DNA of 64,000 bases from Streptomyces sp. NBC_01224 (lineage in GTDB: Bacteria > Actinomycetota > Actinomycetes > Streptomycetales > Streptomycetaceae). The translations under genes were made by a program, and so were the position numbers. Shown one piece after another: positions 36,847 to 45,950 of the stretch. Where the stretch lies: the NCBI RefSeq assembly GCF_036002945.1, contig NZ_CP108529.1, positions 9,598,893 through 9,662,892 of the forward strand. The letters run 5' to 3'. Position 1 is the first letter of the stretch, and every line of letters begins with the position of its first letter. The notes under the pieces were generated by a model. It did not search any database and was not told the origin of the DNA. It was given only the letters and a program-made list of their open reading frames with translations.

Positions 36847-37156
36847 CCATCAGGCCTCCACCCGGCCCCACCACGCCCTCAACACCCCCGCCCCGAACAA
36901 GTTGACAATGCCCTCGTACGGGTGCGGCTATACCGGCCAACGAGCCAATGGTTCGTTTGTGGAGTAGTGGTCGGGGCAGAGGTGAACCAGCGACTGGGCG
37001 ATACCCGGTTCCCATGCTGTACTCAGCTTTGAGGCGATCGGAGAGTGAGCGACCAGATGATCGAGCGTTCCCACCGCTCGGTGGCAGCGAGCCCGCCGTC
37101 CTGTGCCGATCCCGTCTTCGCCGAGGCGATGGATGCACGCCTGTGGAGGTGAGCGC
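36847..37156. other. About 310 bp: IS6 right end and hydrolase upstream region
   Basis: Presumed IS6 right end near 36895-36915, then unassigned sequence and the leader of the alpha/beta hydrolase. No gene is supported. Confidence 0.35.
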
Positions 37157-37975
37157 GTGAGTTCTGAGGGGTTTCAGCACGTCAAAGTCGGCGACATCGA
37201 TATTGCCTACGTTGAGTCCGGCCAGGGTGAACCGCTGGTTCTGTTGCATGGCGGGGAGAGCCATAGGGGGCAGTTTGATGCCTTCCGCCCCCTGTTAGGC
37301 GCTGGAATCCTGGCCATCAGCTTCGACCAGCGTGACACCGGCGACACACTCAACGGGCCCGAGCCGTACGACATCGTTCGACAAGCTGCTGACTGCGCCG
37401 ACTTCCTTGCCGCACTGGGATTTGAGCGCGCGCATGTTATGGGAGTGTCGTACGGCGGAGCGATCGCCATGCACCTGGCGATCCACTACCCCCAGCGGGT
37501 CGCGTCTCTCATACTGTCAGGCGCCACCCCGAGCTGGACCATGACCGAGAGCCTTGGTGACCGCATCGTCGCCATGGGGCCGGACGCGCGGGCGCAGTTC
37601 GTGCTGGACCTGCTCCTCACACCCGAGGGGCAGGCGAACGACCCGCAGCTCGTCGCCGACACCAAGCGCGCCCTGCGGGGGCGTCCCGTAGACGCCGACG
37701 CACGCCGCATGACAGCGATTCAGAACCACGACTGCACTGCCCGGCTGCATGAAATCACGGCTCCTACTCTCGTGCTGCATGGCGCGGAGGACCCCATCGT
37801 CCGCGCTCAGGTCGCCGAACTCATGGCATCGGAGATCCCTGGCGCACGTCTGGTGATCCTGCCGCGTACTCGGCACGGCATCACCTTCGAGGCCCGTGAG
37901 CAGGCCGCACGCCTGGCGCGCGACTTCGTGCTGAGCCATGCCGTGGGTACAGTCAGCACCGGAAACGGAGGCTGA
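37157..37975 (+). CDS. Alpha/beta-fold hydrolase
   Basis: A 272-aa enzyme. Start GTG 37157 has GGAGG upstream (TGTGGAGGTGAGCGC), whereas the frame extends to 37103 without support. The oxyanion region is LVLLHGGESHRGQ and the nucleophile elbow is GVSYGG (Ser98). The acid is Asp212 in HGAEDPI and His240 is in RTRHGIT. Substrate unknown; resembles small esterase or haloperoxidase-like hydrolases. It is isolated from any operon. Confidence 0.9.
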   Translation: MSSEGFQHVKVGDIDIAYVESGQGEPLVLLHGGESHRGQFDAFRPLLGAGILAISFDQRDTGDTLNGPEPYDIVRQAADCADFLAALGFERAHVMGVSYGGAIAMHLAIHYPQRVASLILSGATPSWTMTESLGDRIVAMGPDARAQFVLDLLLTPEGQANDPQLVADTKRALRGRPVDADARRMTAIQNHDCTARLHEITAPTLVLHGAEDPIVRAQVAELMASEIPGARLVILPRTRHGITFEAREQAARLARDFVLSHAVGTVSTGNGG

Positions 37976-38261
37976 CAGGAGCGGTCACTGCGCCCGGTCG
38001 GACGTCGTTGCGGTTGGCGGAAGCCGAGTTGGCGCTGTATCGGCCTTGCGCGGCCTCCCGACGTGCCTCACGGACCACTCGGCGAAGGGGCGGATGACCC
38101 GGCGGCGGGCCGCCCGCAGGTGAGCCCCCAACCGTCACGGTCGTCGCCGAAGCGCGCACACGCCGTCCCTGGGCGGCACGCGAGCGGCTGACCGAGAAAG
38201 TGCCCCGCCACCCCCGGCCTGCCCACCTTGCGCGCGCGTGGGACACCACAGCTGAGCATCA

Positions 38262-38852
38262 CTACGCGGGCGAAGGGACGTCGAGGTCGTCATCGTTGAG
38301 TACGGTGCGCGCGGCCTCGACGAACTGCCTTACTGCCACCGTGACTCGGTTCCGGTACTCGCAGACCCCGTCGAAGTCCTCGTAATCAGGAAAGGCACCA
38401 AGGTCCCCAGGGATGTGGTGGAGGGCGATCTCCATTCCCCGGGTCGGCTCGACCATCGCCTCCGGCCCCTCCAGAAGCACGCGCGTGTACAGCGGATCGA
38501 ACCCCTCCTCCGTCTCCTGGATCCGCTGGGCAAGGACACGGAACCCGTCCTCGTCCAGGGCCTCCTGGCGCTCAAGGGCTTGCTCCGCGAGTTGGTGAAC
38601 CGCGTTAGCCAGAGCCAGAACCGCCGCGTACGCCTGGGCTCGGGGCTCGCGACGCTGGTTCAGATGCTCCAGGCGCAGCTGCCACTGAGCCTGCGGCAGT
38701 TGGGCTTGAACGTGCAGTCGTGCCTGTTGCTGAACCTTTCGACCCGTGATGTAGGCGGAGCCGACCGCACCGAGAGCTCCCACCGCTGCACCGATGACGC
38801 CGCCGAGAAGGCCAGCCAGTCCTGCATCCATGGACGGAGTCTGAATGACCAC
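38262..38852 (-). CDS. Membrane-anchored hypothetical protein, 196 aa
   Basis: An N-terminal Gly/Ala-rich transmembrane segment (GLAGLLGGVIGAAVGALGAV) is followed by a long helical, Gln/Glu-rich region (QRREPRAQAYAAVLALANAV then HQLAEQALERQEALDEDGF). The acidic C-terminus contains YEDFDGVCEYRNRVTVAVRQ. This layout (short membrane anchor plus cytoplasmic helical bundle) is common in Streptomyces hypotheticals. Start GTG 38852 or ATG 38831. No function assigned. Confidence 0.75.
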   Translation of the reverse strand: MVIQTPSMDAGLAGLLGGVIGAAVGALGAVGSAYITGRKVQQQARLHVQAQLPQAQWQLRLEHLNQRREPRAQAYAAVLALANAVHQLAEQALERQEALDEDGFRVLAQRIQETEEGFDPLYTRVLLEGPEAMVEPTRGMEIALHHIPGDLGAFPDYEDFDGVCEYRNRVTVAVRQFVEAARTVLNDDDLDVPSPA

Positions 38853-38960
38853 GGCGGGCCCTGTCCGAGTTTTCGTCGCCCCGGCGCATCGCCCCGGATA
38901 TCGAGAGAGGGCTTATCCGACGTGATCACCCCGGCAGGCCGGTTGTCCGCGACTCACGGA

Positions 38961-39060
38961 CTGGCTCTGTTCACTTCAAGTGACAGCGTTTGTCAGCCGG
39001 TTTCAGCAGTGGCTGGGCCCTGACGCGTGTGCGAATGTCCACGAGATTTGACGGCACGGT
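38961..39060 (+). repeat. Dispersed ~100-bp element, copy C
   Basis: Contains GTGACAGCGTTTGTCAGCCG and, about 55 bases on, GCGAATGTCCACGAGATTTG then ACGGCACGGTG. It shares the AGCGTTTGTC core and the GAATGTC..GA..T(G)ACGGCA end with copies A and B. It lies in the ~315-bp gap between the membrane protein and the IS630 element; no gene seen there. Confidence 0.45.
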
Positions 39061-39167
39061 GCTCGCGTAGTTATCGGGTGTCATGATCACACAGCGGCCT
39101 CGTACCCCGGCACGCCAACCGGCGACCCCGGGCCGCACCGCGACAGCGGACTGAAGGAAGGGAACTA

Positions 39168-40411
39168 GTAGCGTGTCGCCGCTTAGTTATGGTGCACCTG
39201 ACTGGGAGGTTGGTGTCTGGCAGATTCCTTCCCCTTTGCCAGATAGGACTGTTGTTGTGGGTTCGCAGAAGAAGCGGCCGGTCAGGTTGACCGCGCAGGA
39301 TCGCGAGGAGTTGGTCCGGGTGACCACGACAGGTGTTCGTGGGGCCTCGATGATCATGCGTGCGCGGGTGCTGCTTGCGCTGGATACCTCGGCGGGTGAG
39401 GCGGATCCCAAGGAGGTGATCGCGGCCCGGCTCGGCGTCTCCGGTGAGACGTTGCGGCTGGTCGCCAAGCGTTTCGCCGAGACCGGTGGCGATGTTCACG
39501 CCACGATCGCGCGGAAGAAGCGCGACCTCCCACCGGTGCCCTCGCCAGTGACTGGTGAGGTCGAAGCCCGGCTGATTGCGATGGCGTGCTCACAGCCACC
39601 CCAAGGCCATGCCCGGTGGTCACTGCGGCTGCTGGAGAAGCACGTCGCGCTGGTCGAGGACATCCCCGATCTGGACCACTCCACCATCGGGCGGGTCTTA
39701 AAAAACGGAACTGCGTCCTCACCTGAAGAAGTGCTGGACCATCCCACCACGAGCGAACGCGGAGTTCGCGGCCCGGATGGAAGACGTGCTGGCCGTCTAC
39801 GCCCGGCCCTATGACCCGGCACGTCCGGTGGTGTGCATGGACGAGAAGCCCTACCAGCTCCTCGACCATGCCCGCGACCCGCTCCCGGCCCGCCCTGGTC
39901 ACGACGCGTGCCAGGACAGCGAGTACATCCGCTGCGGCACGTGCTCGATCTTCGTGTGGGTCGAACCCCTGCGCGGGTGGCGTCGAGTTCAGGCACTGTC
40001 CCAGCGGACCCGGATCGACTGGGCCGGCCAGGTCAAGCAGCTGCTGAGCGTGGATTACCCCGACGCCGAGGCCGTGGTGCTGGTGATGGACAACCTCAAC
40101 ACCCACGGCATCGCCTCACTGTACGAGGCATTCGAACCAGAAGAGGCCTTCGCCCTGGCCCAACGCCTCGAGATCCACCACACGCCCAAACACGGGTCAT
40201 GGCTCAACATCGCCGAGATCGAACTCTCCGCGCTGACCCGGCAATGTCTCGACCGCCGGATCGGCGACCTCGACATCCTCAACACTGAACTCTCGGCCTG
40301 GCAGAACGCCACCAACACCGAACAACGCCACGTGGACTGGCAGTTCACCACCCACGACGCACGCATCAAACTGCGCCACCTCTATCCCAAAAATTAGCTG
40401 CGACGGTCTAC
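39168..40411 (+). mobile_element. IS630-family insertion sequence, second type
   Basis: The ends share CTAGTAG followed by imperfect inverted repeats (GTAGCGTGTCGCCGC at the left; the complement of the right end gives GTAGACCGTCGCAGC). TA dinucleotides flank both ends. It is unrelated to the interrupted IS630 at 7155 beyond family level. Confidence 0.75.
39173..40397 (+). pseudogene. IS630-family transposase in two frames (A6 frameshift)
   Basis: The first part (39173 onward) carries the HTH region (VIAARLGVSGETLRLVAKRF). The second part, in the +1 frame from about 39700, carries the DDE domain (PVVCMDEKPYQLL, VLVMDNLNTHG, WLNIAEIELSAL). The switch lies at a run of six A (39700-39705) in GTCTTAAAAAACGG. 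With five A the two parts form one ORF reading LKTELRPH. This may be programmed slippage, a mutation or a homopolymer sequencing error. Confidence 0.8.
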
Positions 40412-40429
40412 TAGCTTTTGGCGTCTCTA

Positions 40430-40545
40430 GTCCAGCGGGGAAGGGCGCGTTGGTGGGGGGTGCGCTGCTCGGAGCGGCGGCCGGAGTATGGCGTCTGGTG
40501 CGGGCGCTGCGTCGGTTCGACGCACAGCGCCGTAGAGGTCACTGA
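40430..40545 (+). pseudogene. Membrane-protein tail fragment
   Basis: A short frame reads LVGGALLGAAAGVWRLVRAL RRFDAQRRRGH with a stop. It looks like the last membrane helix and basic tail of a protein whose front is missing at the IS630 boundary. Weakly supported. Confidence 0.3.
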
Positions 40546-40582
40546 CTGCGGGCCTCCTCCTTGGGGTCGGTAGCCTGCCGGC

Positions 40583-41387
40583 GTGGGGATTGTTCAGCGG
40601 CTGGTACCGGATGAGTTGTGGGAGTTGTTCCAGCGTGTGGTGCCGGAGGCACCTTCGCGGCCTCAGGGTGGCGGTCGGCGTCGGCATGGCGACCGTGAGG
40701 TGCTGGCGGCGATCGTGTTCGTAGCAACCTCTGGGTGCACGTGGCAGCAGCTGCCCGCCGCATCGATCGGGCCGTCCGGGGCTACGGCGCACCGCCGGTT
40801 CACTGAGTGGTCGAAGGCCAGAGTATGGGCGAAGCTACATCGTCTGGTCCTCGACGAACTCGGCTCCCGCGGTGAGCTGGACTGGTTGAGGTGCGCGATC
40901 GACTCGGTGAACATGCGGGCTCTGAAAGGGGGACCTGTCGGGTCCGAATCCTGTCGACCGGGGCAAGTACGGGTCGAAGATCCATCTGATCACCGAGCGG
41001 ACTGGTCTGCCCCTGTCTGTCGCAATCTCCGGCGCCAACGTCCACGACAGCCAGGCCCTGATCCCACTCGTGAAGGGCATACCTCCGATCCGCTCCCGCC
41101 GAGGCCCTCGCCAGCGCCGACCCTGCAAGCTCCACGCCGACAAGGGCTACGACTACCGCCACCTTCGGTAATGGCTCTCGCGACGCGGAATCCGGCACCG
41201 GATTGCCCGCAGGGGCATCGAGACTTCCCAGCGGCTCGGACGGCACCGGTGGACCATCGAACGCACCATGGCCTGGCTCGCAGGCTGCCGCCGACTCCAC
41301 CGCCGCTACGAACGCAAGGCCGAGCACTTCCTGGCGTTCACCAGCATCGCCTGCACCCTCATCTGCTACCGCAGATTCGCCAAATGA
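40583..41387 (+). pseudogene. IS5-family transposase, frameshift plus nonsense
   Basis: The N-terminus is intact from GTG 40583 (PDELWELFQRVVPEAP, then ATSGCTWQQLPA, SVNMRALKGG). At about 40935 the frame shifts to continue NPVDRGKYGSKIHLITERTG and LHADKGYDYRHLR. A TAA stop interrupts at about 41169 before WLSRRGIRHRIARRGIE, WTIERTMAWLAGCRRLH and the end at 41385-41387. Two lesions make it non-functional. Confidence 0.85.
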
Positions 41388-42135
41388 GATGACTTCTTAC
41401 TGGGCGCGGGAGGACAGGCATGGCTCGTGGCTGCCAAGGTCGAAGTGGGCGATGTGCGTGACACGCAGGCCGCCCGCCTTCAAAGCCCGGGCCTCCTCCG
41501 CGTCACGGGCGAAGACCTGCTGATAGATCAGCTGGGGGGAGAGGGAAGCAACTCCGGGCAGGGACGCACGATTCCGTACAGTCGGTTGAAGGCATGCACC
41601 GGAATTCCGTAGGCGAAGTTCGCCGCGCCGCCGCCCTCGGGAATCCGAACCCGAACCTGTTCGCGCCTCCACGCTGCGTTGACAACAGCTCTGAACAGCT
41701 CCTCAACCTGCGGGCGAGATAACAGCGCCCACCACGCCTCTGCAGTGGCGTGGGCCTGCAGGCCAGATCACGGCCCTGGACGGCGAGGCCGTGATCTGGC
41801 GGAACGGCCGGCTCGACTTCGCGGCCGCGCAGTCACGGGCCGCATCGTCCGTGACTCGGGCCCGCGCCCAGACGTCCCGGCATCCAGCCTCCTACGTGGA
41901 CCGTTGTTGGCGGCCGGGCGGGGCGCGGTGATGGTCAGTGCATTCCGGCTGTGGTCCCAGGCTGTGTGGAATTGTTCGTAGGCGGCGTGTCCTGCGATGT
42001 GTTTGAGGGCGTGGGTGGTGGCGAGTGCGCGGACGGCGGGGATGTCGAGGAGCAGGACGGCGAGTACGCGGTTGTGCCGCTCGGTTACAAGGGCAGCTAA
42101 CAGCGCGTTCGCGCCTACTTGCAGACAAGCGCACC
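41388..42135. other. About 750 bp of gene debris
   Basis: No intact gene. On the minus strand 41397-41550 encodes a short GC3-rich end (LIYQQVFARDAEEARALKAG, VTHIAHFDLGSHEPCLSSRA). Bases 41905-42125 encode ALVTERHNRVLAVLLLDIPA then VRALATTHALKHIAGHAAYE, both clearly former coding sequence but of families I cannot name. Confidence 0.4.
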
Positions 42136-42360
42136 TTAACCGCGGCCGGTGATCGCCCGGCCGCCCTCGCCCCGGGCCGTCGCGGGGTGGATTCTCCGGC
42201 ACCCGGACACCTTTACCGAAGCCGAGCAACTCCAGCTCAAGGCCGTCCGGAGTCACTGCCCCTAGCTCGACGCTCTGACCGGCCATGTCCGGTCCTTCGC
42301 TGCCCTGCTCACCGGCCGCCAGGGCGAACGGCTGCCGGACTGGCTTGACGCCGTTCCGGC
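42136..42360 (+). pseudogene. ISL3-family transposase fragment
   Basis: The frame reads RAVAGWILRHPDTFTEAEQL QLKAVRSHCP, TAG stop at 42263, then LDALTGHVRSFAALLTGRQG ERLPDWLDAV. This is the conserved HPD..L..A..QLKAVR..CPELDAL..HVRSFA region of ISL3 transposases. Both ends are missing and the stop is internal. Confidence 0.7.
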
Positions 42361-42437
42361 TCTGGGTGCGTGGTTTGGAGTCATCTGGCTGTGCGGATCG
42401 GGCGGTTCGGGGTGAGGCGGGGAGGGAGAATGGGGTA

Positions 42438-42629
42438 ATGGCGGTGTGCAAGAAGTGTGGCGTGCGGAAGCGTCGTTGGCCTCGTTCCTGTTCCCAGTGC
42501 CGTTCCGGGCCGGACCGGGCGGAAGCGGCCGGGGATGTCGCCGAGCTGGCCGTGGAGACAGGGCTGCTCGGGTGGGTCGGGCGAGGGACCATGGGAGTTG
42601 TGCGGCTGGCGCTGCGCGCGTTCGACTGA
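42438..42629 (+). CDS. Small zinc-ribbon-like protein, 63 aa
   Basis: ATG 42438 is preceded by GGAG-type sequence. Two CxxC pairs (VCKKCGVRKRRWPRSCSQC) can bind one zinc ion; the rest is helical (VAELAVETGLLGWVGRGTMG then VVRLALRAFD). Small proteins of this kind are common on Streptomyces plasmids and arms. Function unknown. Confidence 0.6.
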   Translation: MAVCKKCGVRKRRWPRSCSQCRSGPDRAEAAGDVAELAVETGLLGWVGRGTMGVVRLALRAFD

Positions 42630-42787
42630 CCGGGCCTACGCGGGCGTAACCCCTAGGGCAGATCGGGGGTGGCTCCGGGGTGGCTCAGGGTGGTCACCGA
42701 TGATCACCGGGGGCTGTCGGGTGGAGAGTTGGTCCAGCGCGAACACCGCGCCGATCCGAGTCGCCTTCGCCGCCCCTGGAGCTGTCG

Positions 42788-43900
42788 ATGACCACACGTC
42801 CCCGCGCCCTCCGTCGTCGCGCCGTCACCACCGTGGCTCTGGCCGCACTCACGTCCGGTCTGGCGGCTGCGCCTGCGGCCACGGCCATGCCTCGCGCGGT
42901 CACGGCCCACAATTCCTCCCCCAACTCGACCGGCACCCGCGACCCTGCTGCCGTGAGAATGCTGCTGGCCACTCTCCCCGACGGAGTGACGGACGCGGCT
43001 CTCGTACGCGTTGCCGGCCGGGGCATGCGCACCCCGTTCACGGGGACGGCCGGACCAGTGGCGACGGACGCCCGGTTCCCAGTGGGCAGCGTGACCAAGA
43101 TCTTCACCGACGCCGTGGTGCTGCAGCTGGTCGCCGAGCACAGGATCGGCATCGATGAGCACGTCCGCCCCCACCTGCCCGGACTGATCCCCGCCGCCTA
43201 CGGCGACGTGACCGTACGCCAACTCCTGGACCACACCAGCGACCTGCCCCGACCGGTCCAGGTTCCGCTCGATCCGCACGGAGTGGTGGCCGCCTCCTTC
43301 GAAGCGGACGCCTCGGCCCGCCCGGGCCATATCCCGGCCCCCGGAGACGCCCAGCAGTACAACGGGCTGAACAGCTTCGTTGCCGGGCTGCTCGTGGAAG
43401 AGGTGACCGGCCGGCCCTTCGTCCATGAGCTCGACCGGCGGATCCTGTGGCCACTGGCCCTCCGCCACACCGGGCTCTCCGAGGACCCGACGATCGCCTG
43501 GGCCTGGGCGGAGGGCGGGCTGTCGTCCACCGCGGCCGATCTCGACGCGTTCCTGAAGGCCCTGCTGGACGGACGGATCCTCCCGCCGGCACAGCAGAAG
43601 CACCTCTTCGAGGTACCTGCGGTATCCAGCGCCGGCGAGAACACCAGCTGCCTCACGTCCGCGGCATGCTTCAGTGCCGGCGGCCTGATGAGAATCGAAC
43701 TGAACGGCACCAAGGTCTGGGGCAAGACCGGTTCCAGCGGCGGCTGGACCAGCGGCGTCTTCGTGAGCACCGAACACCGCCTCCGGACGGTCTACACCCT
43801 GCGGCCCGACGCCCTGGCCACTCCCGCGCAGCAACGTGCCCGAGTTGAGTCAGTGGTCGAGGCGGCCCTCACCACCACGAGGCCACTGGCCGACTACTGA
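42788..43900 (+). CDS. Secreted serine hydrolase (class C beta-lactamase / DD-peptidase fold)
   Basis: A 370-aa exported S12-type enzyme. The signal peptide is RRRAVTTVALAALTSGLAAA. The three catalytic boxes are present: SxxK as Ser101-Val-Thr-Lys104, YxN with Tyr191 in QQYNGLN, and KTG at 313-315 in WGKTGSSGG. It probably acts on D-Ala-containing peptides or beta-lactams outside the cell. Beta-lactam resistance cannot be inferred. It looks intact with normal GC3. Confidence 0.9.
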   Translation: MTTRPRALRRRAVTTVALAALTSGLAAAPAATAMPRAVTAHNSSPNSTGTRDPAAVRMLLATLPDGVTDAALVRVAGRGMRTPFTGTAGPVATDARFPVGSVTKIFTDAVVLQLVAEHRIGIDEHVRPHLPGLIPAAYGDVTVRQLLDHTSDLPRPVQVPLDPHGVVAASFEADASARPGHIPAPGDAQQYNGLNSFVAGLLVEEVTGRPFVHELDRRILWPLALRHTGLSEDPTIAWAWAEGGLSSTAADLDAFLKALLDGRILPPAQQKHLFEVPAVSSAGENTSCLTSAACFSAGGLMRIELNGTKVWGKTGSSGGWTSGVFVSTEHRLRTVYTLRPDALATPAQQRARVESVVEAALTTTRPLADY

Positions 43901-43966
43901 ACCTCATCGGGCGATGTCGGGCTATACCTCGGACAGCGTGCAGATGGCTTCGGTAGTCCTGGTGCG

Positions 43967-44155
43967 GTGAGATATTCGCAGGGTGGGGGATGGACGGACG
44001 CCGAGAGGGCTGCGGGGGAGCTGGTCCGGCTCCAGGCCATGGCCTGCTTCGGCAATAGGGAGAAGAACCGGGAGATCGCCGTTGCGCGCCAGGCCGGACG
44101 TGGTCCTGGCGGACACGGCGTACTCATCCCGCGCGATCCGCTCGCGCCGACAGGG
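43967..44155 (+). pseudogene. IS630 N-terminal plus IS5-like transposase debris
   Basis: 43967-44090 encodes VRYSQGGGWTDAERAAGELV RLQAMACF then EKNREIAVA, the usual opening of a winged-helix IS630 transposase. From about 44093 a different frame gives RPDVVLADTAYSSRAIR, a catalytic-site piece of an IS5-type transposase. The two fragments are fused end to end. Confidence 0.55.
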
Positions 44156-44189
44156 ACCGCCGGCTCTCCAGGCAGGCCTCCTGCGCGCT

Positions 44190-44365
44190 CAGGGTCGTGT
44201 CCCGGGCTCGGTGACGGAGAACTCCTCGCCGGTCCAGCGCACGACCAGCTCCCGTACTCCGTCCGGCCCGCTCTGGGCCGCCTGGGGGTGCCATGAGAGC
44301 TGAACCTCCCAGCGCCCACTGTCCACCCCGCTCGCCCACCCCGTGGTCGCCTCCTTCAGGTCGCC
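44190..44365 (-). pseudogene. Unidentified C-terminal coding fragment
   Basis: The minus-strand frame reads DLKEATTGWASGVDSGRWEV QLSWHPQAAQ then VRELVVRWTGEEFSVTEPG and a stop. Composition and GC3 are protein-like, but no start is present; it abuts the broken serine hydrolase. Confidence 0.35.
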
Positions 44366-45259
44366 GCCGACAGCAGCCGTACACCCTCCAGCTCACCGCC
44401 GCAGGCCAGCACCGCGTACAGACGGGCGGCTGCGCGCGCGGTCATGAATTCCGTTTGCAGGCAGTGCCGTACGCCGGAAATCGTCGCGGTTACCCAACTC
44501 CGCCACCGGCAGCACCCCGTGGGGGACGCAGTCGAAGAACGGCGCCTCGGGTGGTATCCGCTCCAGCCGCGCTGCCCAGCCGCCGTCGTAACAGGTGGCC
44601 ACCCGCGACGCCAGGTGCTCAGGGACGTGGAAGAGCAGCTCGTCACCGATCCCGAGCGGACCGGCCAGCTCTTCGCGCAGCAGCTGGTCGCAGGTCCGGC
44701 CGGTAGCGCGGCGCAGGATCTCGGCCAGCAGCACCCCGTAGGTCCAGGCGTGGTAACCGAACGCGCTACCGGGCTCCCACCGCGGCTGCTGCCCGGCGAT
44801 CCAGTCGGCCATGGCGGGCAGGTCGAGCGGCCGCTCCGGGGTCACGTCCGCCGACAGCCCGGGCAACCCGGCCATATGACCGAGCACCTGCCCCAGGGTG
44901 ATCCGCTCCTTCCCCGCCGCGCCGAACCGCGGCCAGTACCGCGCCACCGGCGCGTCGTACGCCAGCACCCCCTGGTCCACCAGCACCGCGACCAGGGTCG
45001 CCGCCACGCCCTTGCCGGTCGATCAGGCAGGCACCAAGGTTTCCGGCCCCATCGGCCGCCCCTCGGAGACGTCGGCCGTCCCCGCCCACGCGTCGACCAC
45101 CAACTCGCCTTCGCACCAGGCCGCCACCTGCACCCCGGCCTCCACGCCCAATCCCGTCAGCTCCGCCAGGACTTCCTCGACGCGCCGCTGCGCCGGGTTG
45201 TCCAGCACCGTGCTGGTGTGCACAGGCCCTCCCCCTCCGACCCGGGCCACCACGATCAC
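44356..45259 (-). pseudogene. Serine hydrolase (beta-lactamase fold), disrupted by in-frame stop and frameshift
   Basis: The frame from ATG 45259 (VEEVLAELTGLGVEAGVQVA, then MGPETLVPA) meets TGA at 45023-45025. The same frame immediately continues STGKGVAATLVAVLVDQGVL, the SxxK active-site box. A sense codon, normally aromatic here (VFSATKG-like), has become a stop. Further on are YHAWTYGVLLAEILRRATGR and PEHLASRV. Around 44450 a frameshift breaks ALPANGI from MTARAAARLYAVLACGGELE. EstB/S12-type family; not functional as read. Confidence 0.8.
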
Positions 45260-45653
45260 GGTCGCCCGCCGACTTCAACGCGGTTGCGACCAGAACCGTT
45301 CCGGCGGTCGCTGGCTTCGCACTGGCATACGCGGTATCGAAGGCCGCTCCTGCGCGCTGTTGAGGGTGCGCTCGGCAGCGTGTCTTCGTACGGTTTTCAG
45401 TGCCCGGCTCGGGGGACGATGTTGCGATCTCTCGGTTTTGGGGCAGTGGTGGTGAGAGGCAGTCGGCAGTGGTGTGTTGTCTCTGGGCGGCGGCGGTTTC
45501 GGGATGGGGTTCGCTGTTTTGGAAGGGAGAGATGGTGTGCGTGCCTGCTGTCACCGGGCGGTGGATGTGCGGGTCGGGCGCTGGCACGGAAGCGAGAGTT
45601 CTTACTCGTCGGCTGCGGCCCGCGCCCGCCGGTTGATTGTCCTGCCGGTGCTG
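45260..45653. other. About 390 bp, no recognisable gene
   Basis: Relatively T/G-rich on the plus strand, with open frames lacking family resemblance or ribosome-binding sites. Probably degraded DNA between two leftward genes. Confidence 0.4.
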
Positions 45654-45950
45654 TTATTCGGTATGTGACGTGTGGGTGGTGATGTGGATGTACTGGACGT
45701 CGAGTTGGTTGGCGATGTTGTCGAGGACGTCGGCGAGGGAGCGGACGGTCACGGGCTCAAGGCTGATTCCTGGTCCGTTTTCCGTGGCCAGTACGGGGAT
45801 GCCGTCGTGCGCGCCGACTTGCCAGGAGCGGGCGATGGACCGCAGGAGCGCGGTGACGTGTTCCGCGGGAACGGTCAGGCGCCCGTCGGGCTCGACATTG
45901 ACCTCAGGTGCCGCGAGCTGCGCTTCGTGTCCCTCATCCCGAAAACTCAT
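45654..45950 (-). CDS. Small protein coupled to the telomere helicase, 98 aa
   Basis: ATG 45950 overlaps the helicase stop (GGCATGAG), so it is translationally coupled to the helicase fragment at 45947-47134. The sequence is soluble and mixed alpha/beta (VNVEPDGRLTVPAEHVTALL RSIARSWQVG, then RSLADVLDNIANQLDVQYIH). Function unknown. The coupling suggests it is a partner of this helicase family, although the intact copy at 60215 is not followed by an equivalent. Confidence 0.65.
   Translation of the reverse strand: MSFRDEGHEAQLAAPEVNVEPDGRLTVPAEHVTALLRSIARSWQVGAHDGIPVLATENGPGISLEPVTVRSLADVLDNIANQLDVQYIHITTHTSHTE

Noticed and set aside
42788..43900. Beta-lactam resistance gene
   Set aside because: Motifs show an S12-type serine hydrolase, but nothing distinguishes a beta-lactamase from a DD-peptidase or esterase.
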